Positions 50,690 through 63,549 of a stretch of 64,000 nucleotides of DNA are shown piece after piece; positions within the stretch are counted from its first letter, which is position 1; every line of letters begins with the position of its first letter. Both the position numbers and the translations under genes were made by a program. Below the pieces are notes generated by a model. The model did no database searches, was not told where the DNA came from, and saw only the letters and a list, made by a program, of their open reading frames with translations. Source of the DNA: Drosophila miranda (taxonomy: Eukaryota > Arthropoda > Insecta > Diptera > Drosophilidae); NCBI RefSeq assembly GCF_003369915.1, contig NC_046673.1, positions 15,856,001 through 15,920,000 on the forward strand, written 5' to 3'.

Positions 50690-50728
50690 GGTATTGGTAT
50701 TGGTATTGGTATTGGTATTGGTATTGGG
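50690..50728. repeat. (TATTGG)n hexanucleotide repeat
   Basis: Six perfect units of GTATTG. It follows ordinary sequence and lies about 100 bp before an AT-rich island. Confidence 0.92.
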
Positions 50729-50819
50729 AGACCATAAACAGGAAATGCAAAACTCGATAAGCAGTCTCCTCGGATCCCAAAAGTGGTTCCCTCTTTTCGA
50801 TGCGGATGCACAGAAGATC

Positions 50820-51200
50820 ATTTAATATTTATGCCATTAAATAATTGAATAAAATATATTTAATTGGAATATTTCACCAAAAAATAAAATATTTTCATAA
50901 AAAAAAATAAAAATATATTTCAAACTTTAATTAAATAATTTTTCATATAAAGAAAGATAAAGGAAAGATAAATATTCTATATTTAAAATAAATATGTTTT
51001 AAAAATTATATGTAGCATTTCTTATATTTGAATGGGAATATGCCATATATTTCATATTTAATTTATTAATTTAATATTTAAATATTTAATATGCATCATA
51101 TTCCATTTTAATGTTTGAAAAATATTTCCATATTTAATTTGAAAACGTTTTCATATTTAAATTAAATATTTTTCACCACCAAACCCAAATAAAAATGCCC
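50820..51200. repeat. AT-rich island 2
   Basis: AT-rich stretch with many ATATTTAA/TTAAATAT motifs, which are partly self-complementary (AATATTT repeated in both orientations). Confidence 0.7.
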
Positions 51201-52849
51201 CATTTAATCTACATATATTTATAAACTCCTAACAAAAAACAATATATTTATCTTAAAGACCAAGGCTTTTCGAAACCCTGCAGAAAACAAACGCAATTGA
51301 ATGATTAATATTTAATAATTATGGTAAATTATAATTAAGTGTTTAAGCAGTTTAAACTTTCAAAGTAGAGGAATTCTCACGTAATGCCTCTTGTGCCTCG
51401 ACAACAACGTTTCAACTGAATGCAATTCGATACTTTCTGTTCGTTTTGGAGCCATATTTCAGCTTACAGATGTGTCACAAAATATATATATAAATATTTC
51501 GCTGTAAAAAACAATAAAAGTCAGGCGTTTTTCTGTCTCTGAGATATTGCGCAGCTCCAAGAGGAATTTATAGGGCAGAAGAATCAAGCTTTAGGGAATA
51601 ATTCGGGGAATGTGGAATATGAGATATCTATCTCCTCTGCCCCTGCCCCTGCCCGTGCCCCTGCCCGTGCCACTGCCCCTGTCCAGTGCAAAGACAATGT
51701 CACTGCCAGACGGCAGAGGCTCGTACGATGCTGATGATTGTTCAATGACAATGTCCGGGGAGGATGACTCGTCTTGGCAGTCGTCACAAATATACAATTA
51801 TCATTATGGGAAAGAGGCGCCTTGGCTGTGGCAGATGCCGCTACAACTGCCGTTGCAAGATGCAGTTGCAGTTGCAGTTGCATTTTCTTTCCAGTTAAAC
51901 AATTCCCATTATCGTTTCGTTATTAATTTTTGTCTGCTTTGGGGGATTTTGTGAGTTGCCACATCGGAGGCACAATAAAGCGAGCGCGGCAGACACATGG
52001 AGGGGGGTTTGGAGGGGGTGGGGGCCTGCTATTGTTATTGTTATTGATTCGATTGGCTTTGCATAAATTACACGCTTTGTCACCTGCGCCTCGCAACGCC
52101 TCGGGAGCCCTCAGAGATTCGATTACGAATTTATGGATATCGGTGTTGTTTTTTTTTTTGCTTTAATTTTCATTCCAATTCAATCCCCATCCATCGCTAT
52201 TGCTGGGGTGTGGGTGTGGGGCTACTTTTGATTTGGTTTAGTTTTTCTTGTTGTTGTTGTTGTGTGATGTCATGCCCCTTCCCCCTGCACATCCCTTGAT
52301 GGGGTTATACAATAGCTATTCGCATGCAAAAATGCAACAATACTGGAAAAATCGAGGGGAAATAATTAGCTTACATTTTTACCCTCAGGCAGCATTTAAT
52401 GAGGCCGCCGACGGCGCCGCCGCCTCCTCTCTGGGCTCTGTGGACTCTGGGTCTATGCTTTGTCTGACCCCCCGATGGCCTCACTCTCTCTCTCTCGCTC
52501 TATCTCTCGTCTATCTGTCTCTCTGTTGTGTAATTTGTTGTTAAACTGTCAATTGAATTGACGTTACTCATACGACCCGTTGTTCGAGCGGATGTTTAGC
52601 TCTGCGTGTGCCCCAGTCCCCGTCCCACTCCCAGTCTCTTCTGGAATAAAACGATACGTAATCTCGGAACCTTTCAAACTAAATAGTTACTCGTACTCTT
52701 ACCTTTCCCAGATCTATAGCCTTTCGATTGATTGGCTTTTCCTTCACTTTCAGCTGCTTTCGAATATCTTATGCAATAATATGTTTACGGATTAGGGGCC
52801 TGCGACCCCTAGCCTACGGCTATTCTATGTGCAGTCAAAAAAAAATCAT

Positions 52850-53180
52850 AGCTACGGCTTAGATTTTTCCTTTAATTTTTCTACAGTGAATATTAATTTT
52901 TTTATATATATTTAGTTACAAATTTAACAAATTTGTTTACATTTAATTTTTTTTTAATTACACTGAGAATTGAATCTAAGGGGAAAATATAATAACAATC
53001 AAATTTTAGTAACTTAATGCTAAACAAAAAAAAATTAAAAAAATAAACAATTTTTTATTCAGAAAAGATTTCTAATTAAAAAAAAACTAAAATATACAAC
53101 AAAATAGATTTTAAATATTTTATTACAATTTTTGTAATTTAAAAATATTATTATTCCTTTTTTTAAATATAAATGGCAGG
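52850..53180. repeat. AT-rich island 3
   Basis: AT-rich stretch with runs of A and T 5-9 bases long and no obvious tandem unit. Confidence 0.7.
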
Positions 53181-53771
53181 CATAAAACTAGGAAAAAAAA
53201 TTGTCCAGTTGCAAAGTTGACATTTTTCATATGAATATTTTGTTGTGGCACCCATGGAGGCCACCAGCTTGCCAAAAATTGTTGAAACAATATTAAGTGC
53301 CCCCTAGATTGAAATTGAATTCCCAAAATAAGCCCAATTTTTGTACTTATGGCACCCCAAAGGTGTTCTATGGGAACAGGCCATTCCATTGGGGTATTTT
53401 TGGTGTCCAGGTATCATTATTTGTGACTCGATTGAGGGCGAAGTGCCGCAGAAATAGAGTACATATGTATCTGCCATCGTTTTGATCTTTATTTTCTGTT
53501 CATTTTTGTCATACGGCATGCCCTGGAAGCATGCCAACAAAAAAGAAAACTCTTTTGCAACGCAAAGACATGTGGGGAAGGCGTTGAAGAGGGGAGGGGT
53601 CACATCATAATCAATCTGGAAATTATATACACTCGCACTCGTACTCGTCTTTTGTGGTCTGGTTTTTGTTGGAGTCTTATGTAAAAGTGCGTTTCGTTAT
53701 TTCGGAAAAGCGGAACGCGTGCAAAAAGTGTCGCTTCAGTGGGTTTTTCCAAGTTTTCTCCAGCCCGACTG

Positions 53772-53786
53772 CCCCCCCCCCCCCCC
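53772..53786. repeat. Poly-C run
   Basis: About 15 consecutive C bases inside otherwise mixed sequence. Confidence 0.9.
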
Positions 53787-56574
53787 TCTTGGGCTTTTCT
53801 TTGGACCTTGAAATGAAAGCATATCCTTGGCTGGGAAATAAAAATAGCCATGCTGCAGACGACGGACGGGCCTCTCAAAAGGCAAAAACGAAACGAGAGC
53901 TGACCTTTCGTACTCGTTGCAGACTGTAGATGCCACACAAAGTGGAGGAGGAGGGGAAAGCAGAAATCTTAAGAACTCTTTCGATTAGAGAACTGTCGGG
54001 TTGCCACTTCGAGAGAGAGCGGGTTTCTTGGTGCTTCTAGGAACATTTGTAGAGACATTTCAATGGATTTTGCATCGGAATATATGGATATATGGATCAA
54101 AAACTTTCAAGGCCTTTGGCAAAGCCTGCTTTCTATGGCAAAGATTCTTTAAGATGCAATTTTGGGACAGCCCTCTCTCCCTTGGCCTTGGTAGAAAAAG
54201 CAAACGACAAGAATAACGGACACCCAAGTACAGGAGTAAAGTGGAAGCCTTTCATTCGATGTATTCGATGCATGATTTAAAATTCTTTGAATTCGAATAC
54301 AAAATGAACTCGAGTCTTGAGCTTCCATGAAGAAAATCAATCGACATTAGAGAATATAGCTAAAGGAAGTGCTGCAGTCATCATTATTCCCCCCTCTTTG
54401 TATCCGCATAGGAAATGGAAACAGGAACTGAGCTACGATTATGATTATGTATCTTTTATCTAATGAACGGGTTGCTGGTGCTGCTGCTTGATGCTTCTTC
54501 CCCCAATTATCTATGTTTATGATCATGTAACGCATTATGATTCCACATCACATGAGATGGCAAATTGATTAATCACACAATTAATTGTACAATAATTAAT
54601 TACAAGGAGCCACAGCCAGAGACCGGAGAGAGGGAAGCCAATTCCGATGCCGATGCCGGACACTGCAGTGGGCCTGGCCTCCCTCCCATTATGTCACCTC
54701 CCCCCCAGTGGCTAATCGAATTTGTTAACGTATTTTTTTTTTTGTACACTCACAAAAGGAGTGAATACACTCACGAGTGTGCTGTGCTATTCAAAAGAGA
54801 AGTACGATTATTATATTGTTATTAATTTTTGCGTTATTGTGTGTTTGGGAAAGTGACGCCGCCTGCTACTGGCTGTCGGCTGCTGGCTGTCTAAGTAGTG
54901 CAATTAGCCAAGAAAAAAAAAAAACCGAAGAAAGTAAAAGTGTACGGGACCTCCCGGCCCCCTCTAGACACGGAGGGGGGTTACGGCTACGGAGCCATTG
55001 TCTGCCAACCTCCAAACGGTGGCAAATGGAAAGGCTTTTCCATAATCATTCGAATGTATGTATGTATCTTTGGGATGTATCTGGACAACAAAGGCACGTT
55101 CTGGGAAATGGAATTATTTTTTATTTTTTTGTTAAATATCCCCAAAAGCATATTGTTTCCATTTGCTTACACGAGTATTGTTTTTATTTCGGTGCTTGAC
55201 CCATCTTTCCTTCGACTCTAGCCCTTTGATCAAAGCGACACTTGAGAGCCGCTGAGCAAAGATACATTTGAGATTAGCGAGGGGGGCTCTAGGGCTCTAG
55301 GGCATGTGTTTATATAGTGGTCCTACAAAGATCAACAAATCCTACAACAACAAATGTAGGTTTCCTATCTCTTTCCTGTGAGTGGCCACACATTCTAGAT
55401 ACATAGATTGCCCAGCTATAAGGCGGTCTGATTACAGTATATATCATATTCCTAACTTGAATATACTTGACTCTTCAAGTCTCTCTCTTCAAGAAAGTCT
55501 CTACTTTCTTTCATGTGAAATTCTTTGACTGTGCCAAACGACGCTGATTGGCTGCACAAATTTCCCATAAGTGAATGGACCAGAAACAGAGGCCATTCGC
55601 CTTGCCTTCTGTGGAATTGTTTCCACTTCCGACTTACCCTCTGGAAGTACTTCCTTCTGCCCTGATTGCCCCCTCTGAAACTGCGCTCCTGTGTCCAATG
55701 AAATCTAGGGAATCTACGGCACCACACGGTTTGGGTGCCCCACTGACGTCAGTGTCTTTTGTCTTTTGTTCTCTGTGGAGAACGTGATATATGGGCAAAT
55801 ACTTTGTTGTATTGTAGTGCCCGGGACAGGGCATGGGGAGTCGGACACAAGTATTTGCATAATGAGGTGTGCGGGGTAGGGCGGTAGGGGGGGATGGCTA
55901 ATAAATTATGCAATTTCCTGTCATGCTCTAAGCACTTAATTATGGTTATTAAAAATTTACCAAATATTCGTAGGTTTTTTCTTTGCTTTGTTTCGGCGGA
56001 TCATTTGCACACAGTTTAAGCTTAACTTGGGGCACCCCGATGGCCCCTCCTCAGCCACCGCTTTTCCGTATTGGCCATATCATTATGATGATTTGAATTC
56101 GGATTCGGATTGGGATTCCGATTCGGATGTGGCGTGCCAGACAGCAAGTATTTTGCAAATGCGGCAAACAAGTTGAACGAACGCTTGCAGCGATCTCTCT
56201 CGATGGTTGAGTCTCTCCCTCTCCCTCTGGCGCCCTGGTTGGAGGCAAAAAAGATGACAAACCAATACGAACGATGGAGGGAGGGGGTGGGGGGGGGGGA
56301 TATGGGATGGGATGGGATGCCATGGGAAGATGTCGGGGAAAATGTTGAGGAAGCTTTTACTGTGGCTCCGCTGAGGCGGGGAGATCGGCCGCTCAACGGC
56401 TTCATTTGTCAGCTCGAATACTGATTTGGCAAATCACTCACGTGTTTGGATTTGTGGCCGAAACAGTGCGTTTCAGCGCTGTAAGCCAAGAATGGAATGT
56501 TCGTGTATTGAAAGTAGGGCGCGGGGTGGAGTGAGGGAAACAATTTATCCAAAATCAGACTAAATAGAGTATAG

Positions 56575-56970
56575 AAACAAAATTTTTTTAAATTAAACAA
56601 ATAAATTAATAAACAAATAAAAAAACAAAACAAAAATTATAATATTAATAAATATAAAATAATAATAATCATTTTAATTAATATAAAATAATAAATAAAA
56701 AATACTTTTTATAAATATATGTATTTATAAATTATAAATTTTGTTTTTTTTATTATTATATATTTGTTAAAAATATTTTGTATATTAATTATAATTATTA
56801 TTATTATTTTTTAATCAATTTAAAATAATAAAGAAATAAGAAACAAAAAAATGATTGTGTTATTAAATATAAAATAAATTAAACAAAAATTTTAATAAAT
56901 ATAAAATAATAATTAAATTAAATAAATCCGAATAAACAAAAATATAAAATAAAAAAATAGTCGAATACGA
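56575..56970. repeat. AT-rich island 4
   Basis: About 400 bp of A/T-rich sequence dominated by AATAAATA, ATAAAAT and TTATTAT motifs. The widest of the four islands. Confidence 0.7.
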
Positions 56971-59127
56971 TTCCGTCCCAAAAATAGAAGAACAGACAAC
57001 GTATGTGAATATTTTGTTAAATATTTAAATGGTAATTCCTTTGTGGGCTCTTAATTTTGTCGAAAGGTGTCTTCAATGCGGCAATTGCATTTGCAGGTTT
57101 CGTGCTGTTGTTGGGGCCAGAATAATCAGATTCCCCGACTCCCAGCCGATGACGTTTGCTTTCGGGGGCTTATCGAACATCGGGGCAGTGGAATCGGGGC
57201 CAGAGCTAATCGCCGGAGAGCTCCCACGGCTGACCCCAATAGTAGGCCCACCGGCAGCCATTCCGGGCCCTCTGGCCACTCTGCCACGCGGGGCACGTTC
57301 CATGGAAATGGAAAAACGAGAACAAGAACAAGAAGCGCCGGGGCAAAAAACACGCTAACAGAATTTACTCGTAAGTTTGTCACTTTCTCAGTCAAAAGCC
57401 AAAACACGAACGAATTGGACACGACCATTGGGTGCGGCCTTCAATATCTTATGATTTGTATACGTATGTATATGGTGTTGTCTATAAAGAGAAGTTCTGT
57501 GGTGGCCGCACCACACCCATGCCCCCCACACAGGGGCACACGTTACACTTGAGCACGTTCTTAGAGTAGTATCTCGTATCTCACTCTGTCTCTCGTTGAA
57601 CCAAATTACAATTAATTGCCCCCGTCTGGGGAGGTTGCATCAGAAACCCGACCGGCGACAGATCACAGATCACACGAGTATTGTACGGCGCATAATCGTA
57701 ATCGTCGCTCGACTCAGCCCAGTCAAATATAATTATAATCGTAATTATTTTATAACTACCCAGAAACCGAACTTGTTTTAACCGAAAACCCAAACAGCAG
57801 CAGCAGCACCACCAAATGCTGTAACTGAATCTTGTGTCGGGGGTATCCGAATCGGAATCTGAATCTTTCAAGCGCTCTGAAGCGAATCTGCATCCGCAGT
57901 GGAGCGAGGCATCCAAGACCAAGCAGCGTGCCATGTTCCATCCAAATAACATTTTCGGTTTCAAGTTCGAAAGATCTAAGGGCTTGAACACCGAAGAACC
58001 AAACAAACTACCAGCTGGCACAATCTACAGACCACCTAATGCCCTAGAACTATGCTTTTTGTCAGCTCTATATCCATCCAAAAAATACACTAAAAGAGAG
58101 ACTCAAATGAGCTTCTTCAGCAGCGTATGTGGCGATCAATTTATTAAAGTCAACGATGGTTCGGTTTAGATTTGCGACAAGATCTGGTTCGATGATTAGC
58201 TCGATTCAAGACGAGGTCAGATTGAAGTCGGTTTAGGACGGTATTGGATTCAAGAGCTCGCGTCGGGGTCACCAAGGCAAGGCAGAAGCCTCGTTCTTTT
58301 CCCTAAACCATCTCTTCAAAGCTCTGTTCAAAGCAAATTCCCAAGAAAACAAACTATTTGGCAAGATCTACTGTGCAATACATAATTGTAAGGCTCCAAG
58401 ATGACTTTAGGCTGGACAATAAAATTCGAGAAGGTCAAGGCAAGATTTTATAGGTGCCAGAAGAGAGGTCCAGATCACTTTCCAACCGCTAAATATTCTC
58501 AATAAATCTGTAATACGTAAGGTTGCCCAAATACTACTATTTCTATAGAAGATGTGCTCGAAAGAAGCCCCTTTTAACGGCCTTTCGAATAATGTATTTT
58601 ATGGCACTCCAATTTGATTAAAAGTATTCATTATTAAAAGGTTTTATTTATTTTCTTTCAGCTTCAACCGAAGGCCACTAGAAGGAACCATCACTGAGAG
58701 ACGAAGAAAAGGGGGAAGCCCCCAGAGAGAGAGGGCAAAGTGCGGAAAGAAAAGTAGGAAGAACCGCAACTGTAAAACTGTAAGTACCAGGGAAAAGGGA
58801 AAAGCGGTTGGGGGAGAGGGATGGGGGGGGGAGGGGGGAAATATGTATGGAAATCATAGTTTTGGCTTTCGGATGGGAATGAGATTTCGGAATTTTGTGC
58901 GACCATATCCGGTTGCAATTGCGAATTGCAATTTTGCAGCTTCCACATCCACATGCCACGCCACCATGCCACCATGCCACACACCGAACAATGCAACAAC
59001 TAACAATAGGAAAAGCCGAAGAAGAAACAACAGAAGCACAAATATGAAGAGAGGGCGAGAGAGACCCAACATATGGCATATGGAAATCTGCGAATCTCGT
59101 CGGCACTCACCATTGTTGGTGGCGTGT

Positions 59128-59155
59128 GGGGGGGGGGGGGGGGGGGGGGGGGGGG
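59128..59155. repeat. Poly-G run (28 G)
   Basis: Twenty-eight consecutive G bases. The true length is uncertain because such runs are hard to sequence. Confidence 0.9.
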
Positions 59156-59714
59156 TCTGGGCGGAAATATTGCGTAAATGTATGATATATGCGCTGAAGA
59201 TCGGATCAGTTGGAACGATTGGGAAATCAACGAATCGAAAAAGAGTCAGACGTAAGGGCTGAGGGGTTGTCCTTACAGAATGGATCGGTTCATAAATGTA
59301 TAATATATCTACGTATATTCAATAGAATAAATAATTAATAGATACATATATTTATAAAAACAATAAAATTGCGTTTATTGTTTCTCCAGGTAGTTTTTGG
59401 ATCCATTTTGAAAGGTTTTAACCTATGGACATGGCCATAGACCAACTATTTTTTTGTTTTTTGTCCAACCGCACAAGATTCGTCCATAATGGCCTTGAAA
59501 ATCGACTACGAAAATCGTGGGAAAATCTTTTGAGACATTTCTTCGTTTATCGATAAACGATATAAAACGCGCAAAGCTTTGACCAGTCAAGGCCAAGGAT
59601 ATCAAGGGCAGCCCTTGTACAGTCCAGAGCAATACAACTACATTATATGCATATTTTGAGAGCTTTTTCCATTCTGATTTGCCAAGAATAAACCATCGCA
59701 AACGATTGGTTTTT

Positions 59715-60783
59715 TATACCCGATACTCAAAATGAGTATTGGGGTATATTAGATTTGTGGTAAAAGTGGATGTGTGTAACGTCCAGAAGGAATCGTTTCC
59801 GACCCCATAAAGTATATATATTCTTGATCAGCATCAATAGCCGAGTCGATTGAGCCCTGTCTGTCTGTCCGTCCGTCCGTCCGTCCGTCCGTGTGTCCGT
59901 CCGTCCGTCCGTCCGTCCTAGTGCTCAAAGACTATAAGAGCTAGAGCAACGATGTTTTGGATCCAGACTTCTGTGATATGTCACTGCTACAAAAATATTT
60001 CAAAACTTCGCCCCGCCCACTTCCGCCCCCACAAAGGACGAAAATCTGTGGCATCCACAATTTTAAAGATACGAGAAAACCAAAAACGCAGAATCGTAGA
60101 GAATGACCATATCTTTTAGACTGCAGAATTTAAATAAGATCGTATTTTTATTATAGCTAGCATCAAGAAAACAATTTCATTTTTTCTCGCCCTGTCTCTC
60201 TCTAACACACACGTAGCATAGCCGGCTTTGCTTAGAGTAAAACATTAGCGCCTAGATCTCAGAGACTATAAAAGCTAGAGCAACCAAATTTGGTATCCAC
60301 ACTCCTTATATATCGGACCGAGACGAGTTTGTTTCAAAATTTCGCCACACCCCCTTCCGCCCCCGCAAAGGATGAAAATCTGGGGATATTCACAAATCTC
60401 AGAGACTATTAAGGCTAGAGTAACCAAATTTGGTATCCGCACTCCTGTTAGATCTCACTTTAAAACGTATATCTCAAAATTTCGCCCCACCCCCTTCCGC
60501 CCCCACAAAGGACGAAAATCTGTTGCATCCACAATATTGCAGATTCAAGAAAACTAAAAACGCAGAATCATAGATAATGACCATATCTATCAGATTGCTG
60601 CATCTGGATCAGATCAGATCATTTTTATAGCCAATAGGAACAAATCAATTTGCAGTGGCTACGCAGCCCCCGACGTCACGCTCAGACTGATTTTCTGTCT
60701 CTCTCGCACGCACTCTTTGTCGTGTCGTTTAATATTAGCAGCGTCTGCCGGAGGAGAGCCATACTGACTTAGTATCGGGTATA
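59715..60783. mobile_element. DINE-1/INE-1-like repeat element, 1.07 kb
   Basis: The ends are exact 13-bp inverted repeats: TATACCCGATACT at 59715-59727 and AGTATCGGGTATA at 60771-60783. The left end also folds on itself (59716-59749). The body then reads ACCCCATAAAGTATATATATTCTTGATCAG and runs into a (GTCC/GTCT)n microsatellite at about 59860-59918. This order (conserved core then GTCY microsatellite) is how I recall the DINE-1/INE-1 family, a Helitron-related nonautonomous element common in Drosophila. Beyond the microsatellite are three related blocks; the CTCA-GA-ACTATAA motif starts them at about 59925, 60258 and 60392. It has no coding capacity. No target-site duplication is obvious. 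Confidence 0.65.
59860..59918. repeat. (GTCC)n/(GTCT)n microsatellite within the element
   Basis: Tetranucleotide run of CTGT then CCGT units with one GTGT interruption. It lies inside the mobile element and is part of its structure. Confidence 0.9.
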
Positions 60784-61270
60784 ACTGTAGAGTTGCGGTG
60801 TCCGCAGCAACTCACAACGTTCCCCCTCGTTTTTCATTATTTTGTACACATTTTTCAACGAAAATTGGTCTAATATTGGGTATAAATTAATCATATATGT
60901 ATGTATATTAAATAATATGACCCTCAGTTCTTACTTTGTGGAACTATTGCATAATTGATCTGCAAATCGACATAAATCAACCACAGAATCTGCGAGGAAA
61001 GGGGGGAAACGACTGATAGAGAGAGAAGTCATGCCACAGTTAAAAGCTGCTTTAGCCATCATTCAACGTTAACGCGCGAATGGGAAATGCAAACGCAAAC
61101 AGCTGATTTATTGGCAATAACCAAATTCAGAGACGAGTCGAATTCGTTCCACAGGGGGTTCAAACCTTCAAGGCAATCCCAGAAGGCTGTGTGCCGTGCG
61201 TGAATCCCTCAACGAGTGCCAACCAAATAGAATATTTCGACTGAGGCAAAAACGTCAAACAGGTATTAGA
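60784..61270. other. Upstream region of the 378-aa gene
   Basis: About 490 bp between the repeat element and the next start codon. It should contain that gene's promoter and leader. I see no TATA box, DRE or motif 1 match that I would defend. Confidence 0.4.
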
Positions 61271-62467
61271 ATGAACGTAGCCACCAGAAAAGCCACAGCG
61301 CCAAAGGGACACAAAGCCAAGTGAGTAACGGACTGAGGAGCAAGGCAAAGGAGTAACGAGACTCCTCCCCTAAACCACAGAAAGCTACATTCGTCGCCGT
61401 CCGGACAGATGGGCGATCGGTTGCAGGCGGGGTCTCGCGGGGTCTGGCGGAACTTTGCTCCGGCCAGCACTAGCAGCAGTCCCGGGAGTCTGGGGGATCT
61501 GCCGTACGACAATCCCGCACACTTTCCGCCCCTGGAGGAGCCACGGCACGCATCGAAGCGGCGGCAGCAGTCCAAATCGTCGTCGGGCACCGGGGAGCAG
61601 CCTCCATTGGCACGAACTCTGCTGCCCCATTGGGTGCGTATGAAGGACAGAATTTGGCAGGACAGCGTCACCAGCAACAGCAAAAGCAGCAGCAAGCCAC
61701 CCGTGCCGCACCAGGAGGCGGCAACGGCCACGGCAACAGAAAGAGCGCTAGATGAGAATGAATTTGAGACGGCGCCCAAGCCCGTGACCACTCAGACGGC
61801 CCGAGTGCTCGCCAGAAAGGGACCCTTTGGGGCCTCGTCCGCGAGGAGCGAGAGGGCACCGCTGGATGCCCGCTGCATGAATCTGGTGTTCGAGAGCTTC
61901 GGCATGATCGGGATCTCCACGCAGGCGGACGATCCGCAGGTGACCGTCAAGCGGTCGCCGAAATTCCGGCTGACATCGGAGCAAAAGCAGCGACTGCACG
62001 ATGCCATCGAGGAGGAGGCGAATGGGCGGGTGCTGGATGCCCTCGAAAGGGTCATACAGGAGATACGCGACGAAATCGATGAGATGTCCCACCACATGAT
62101 GTCGGAGATGTCCGCGGGGAGCGAGGAGTCATCGGAGCCGCCTTCGGGCATCTTCGATCACTCAATGTGGACCGGGTGCACCTCAACGCCGAACAACAAG
62201 CCGGCAAACGAGTGCAGCTCCCCGAAGATTCGCAGCTTCGCGAACAACAATTTTAAGGACACTTATGACCACAGCTGGACGACACGTCCGCACACCATCA
62301 GGACCAAGTCTCACGGCGCCTGGAATGCCAAGGAAAGCGACTCCGATGCGCCGAAGGCATCGTCCAACGCAGGAGGAGCCCGATCCGTGGGTGGCTATCC
62401 GGGTGTGAGTGATCGCTACATTTTGGACTTTCGTCAGCCGCCATTCCCGCGCCCTTCCCGGCACTAA
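61271..62467 (+). CDS. Uncharacterised 378-aa protein
   Basis: Two exons, 61271-61320 and 61381-62467, join over a 60-nt intron (GTGAGT..CCACAG) in phase to 378 residues. Without the first exon the frame has its first ATG at 61409, so the 16-codon upstream exon (MNVATRKATAPKGHKA) is a choice based on a good donor and acceptor. The protein is hydrophilic, without signal peptide or membrane segment. The N-terminal half is Ser/Pro/Lys-rich and disordered; a helical, acidic segment lies at about residues 210-252 (LTSEQKQRLHDAIEEEANGR onward); the C-terminal part is again Ser/Asn/Thr-rich and ends DFRQPPFPRPSRH. I do not recognise a family. Codon usage looks like a real gene (GC-rich third positions). 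Confidence 0.75.
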
Positions 62468-63549
62468 TACGATCCATAAAATGTACTTAAATTCTCAACG
62501 TTTTTGATCAGCAAACTGTCTCAAATAAAATGTTGTCGGAGGGCCCAATGCTCTCAAGGATATCCCTATCCCTGTCCTTCCCTCCCTGCCCCCCTACCAC
62601 ACACTAAAGGCCGGGCTTCTTGCATTCGTTCGCGTAAGCCACTGAATGTTTGGGGTTTCCCTTTTTCAGCCGTGGCCAAAACGTATCGCCGAAGAAAGTG
62701 AAAAGGCAGGCAGACAGCTTACGAAAAATGGCAACAAAAAATGAGGGAATGGTGGGGCACAAAAAAGTGACTTGTCAGCGCCCGCCAATTGTTTGGCAGT
62801 GGCAGAAAACGTTTCGTTTTCGAGTATTACCAAACAAAAACGGGACAGAGGCCACTCCACAGAGCAGAGGAGATGCCATCGTATAACCGAAATAGTATTC
62901 TGAGGGCATTGATTAGGCGTAGAAGAAGTGATGATAGCCAGCTGAATTATGGCCAAAATATAATAGATTAAAGACTTCACTGAAAGGCAAAGAAAACTCA
63001 ACAAAAGTTCTGCAACGATTGATATTTTGGATCTTATATTAAGAGCTGTTGGAGTTATCGCTTCTTCTTGATTGGAAAACAGGAATACCACAACTATTCT
63101 TGAGGGATTGCGGCCGATACCTCTATGGTGTGGGCTCTTACAATCCTGTAAGCGGAAACTGTTGAGATCTCCTGCTATAGAGTGCCACATAGTCTATCTG
63201 GGGGATAACCCCTTGATCTTCGAGTGCCCGAGAGCCTGACTGAGAGGGAAAGCACAGCTGCACCTAGACCTTCTGCCAGAGAGAGACGAGAGGGTTCTTC
63301 CCCCTCCACAGACTAGAGACTGCAGCATTTTAGAATGCCGTGGCACTACTACCAGGTCGTAGGTGGTGCGTGGCCCCAGCCCCTGGCACTTTCAATTTGC
63401 ATACAAATTAAGCTATCTGTGGGGGATACAAGTGAAAAGAAAACAAAGAAGACCCTCTGTCTGTGGAATTTCGAATAGAAATCGTGGAAAATCGCAATCA
63501 CAATAAACATGAGGCCTTTGTGGCGGGTCTGCAGTTGTTTTGTATTCAA
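62468..63549. other. Convergent intergenic stretch
   Basis: It lies between the stop of the 378-aa gene and the stop of the partial gene on the other strand. AATAAA at about 62524-62529 is a candidate polyadenylation signal for the former. Nothing else is seen. Confidence 0.5.

Larger units (their letters stand above)
46150..59710. other. 13.5-kb gene-free stretch with AT-rich islands
   Basis: I found no exon with support on either strand. The longest frames are low-complexity or lack any recognisable feature. It contains four AT-rich islands (listed separately), (TATTGG)n at 50.69 kb, a C run at 53.77 kb, a G run at 59.13 kb, and ATCGAT sites near 46.69 and 46.74 kb and at 48.26 and 59.55 kb. 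It could be intergenic DNA or a long intron with regulatory elements. Confidence 0.5.

Noticed and set aside
57834..58169. 111-residue frame with Ser/Glu repeats at its start
   Set aside because: No family resemblance, no splice or polyadenylation support, and a start in simple GAATCG repeats; not enough to call a gene.
59715..60783. Terminal inverted repeats as evidence of a DNA transposon with transposase
   Set aside because: The element has no coding frame, and the body fits the DINE-1-like nonautonomous family better; no target-site duplication is visible.
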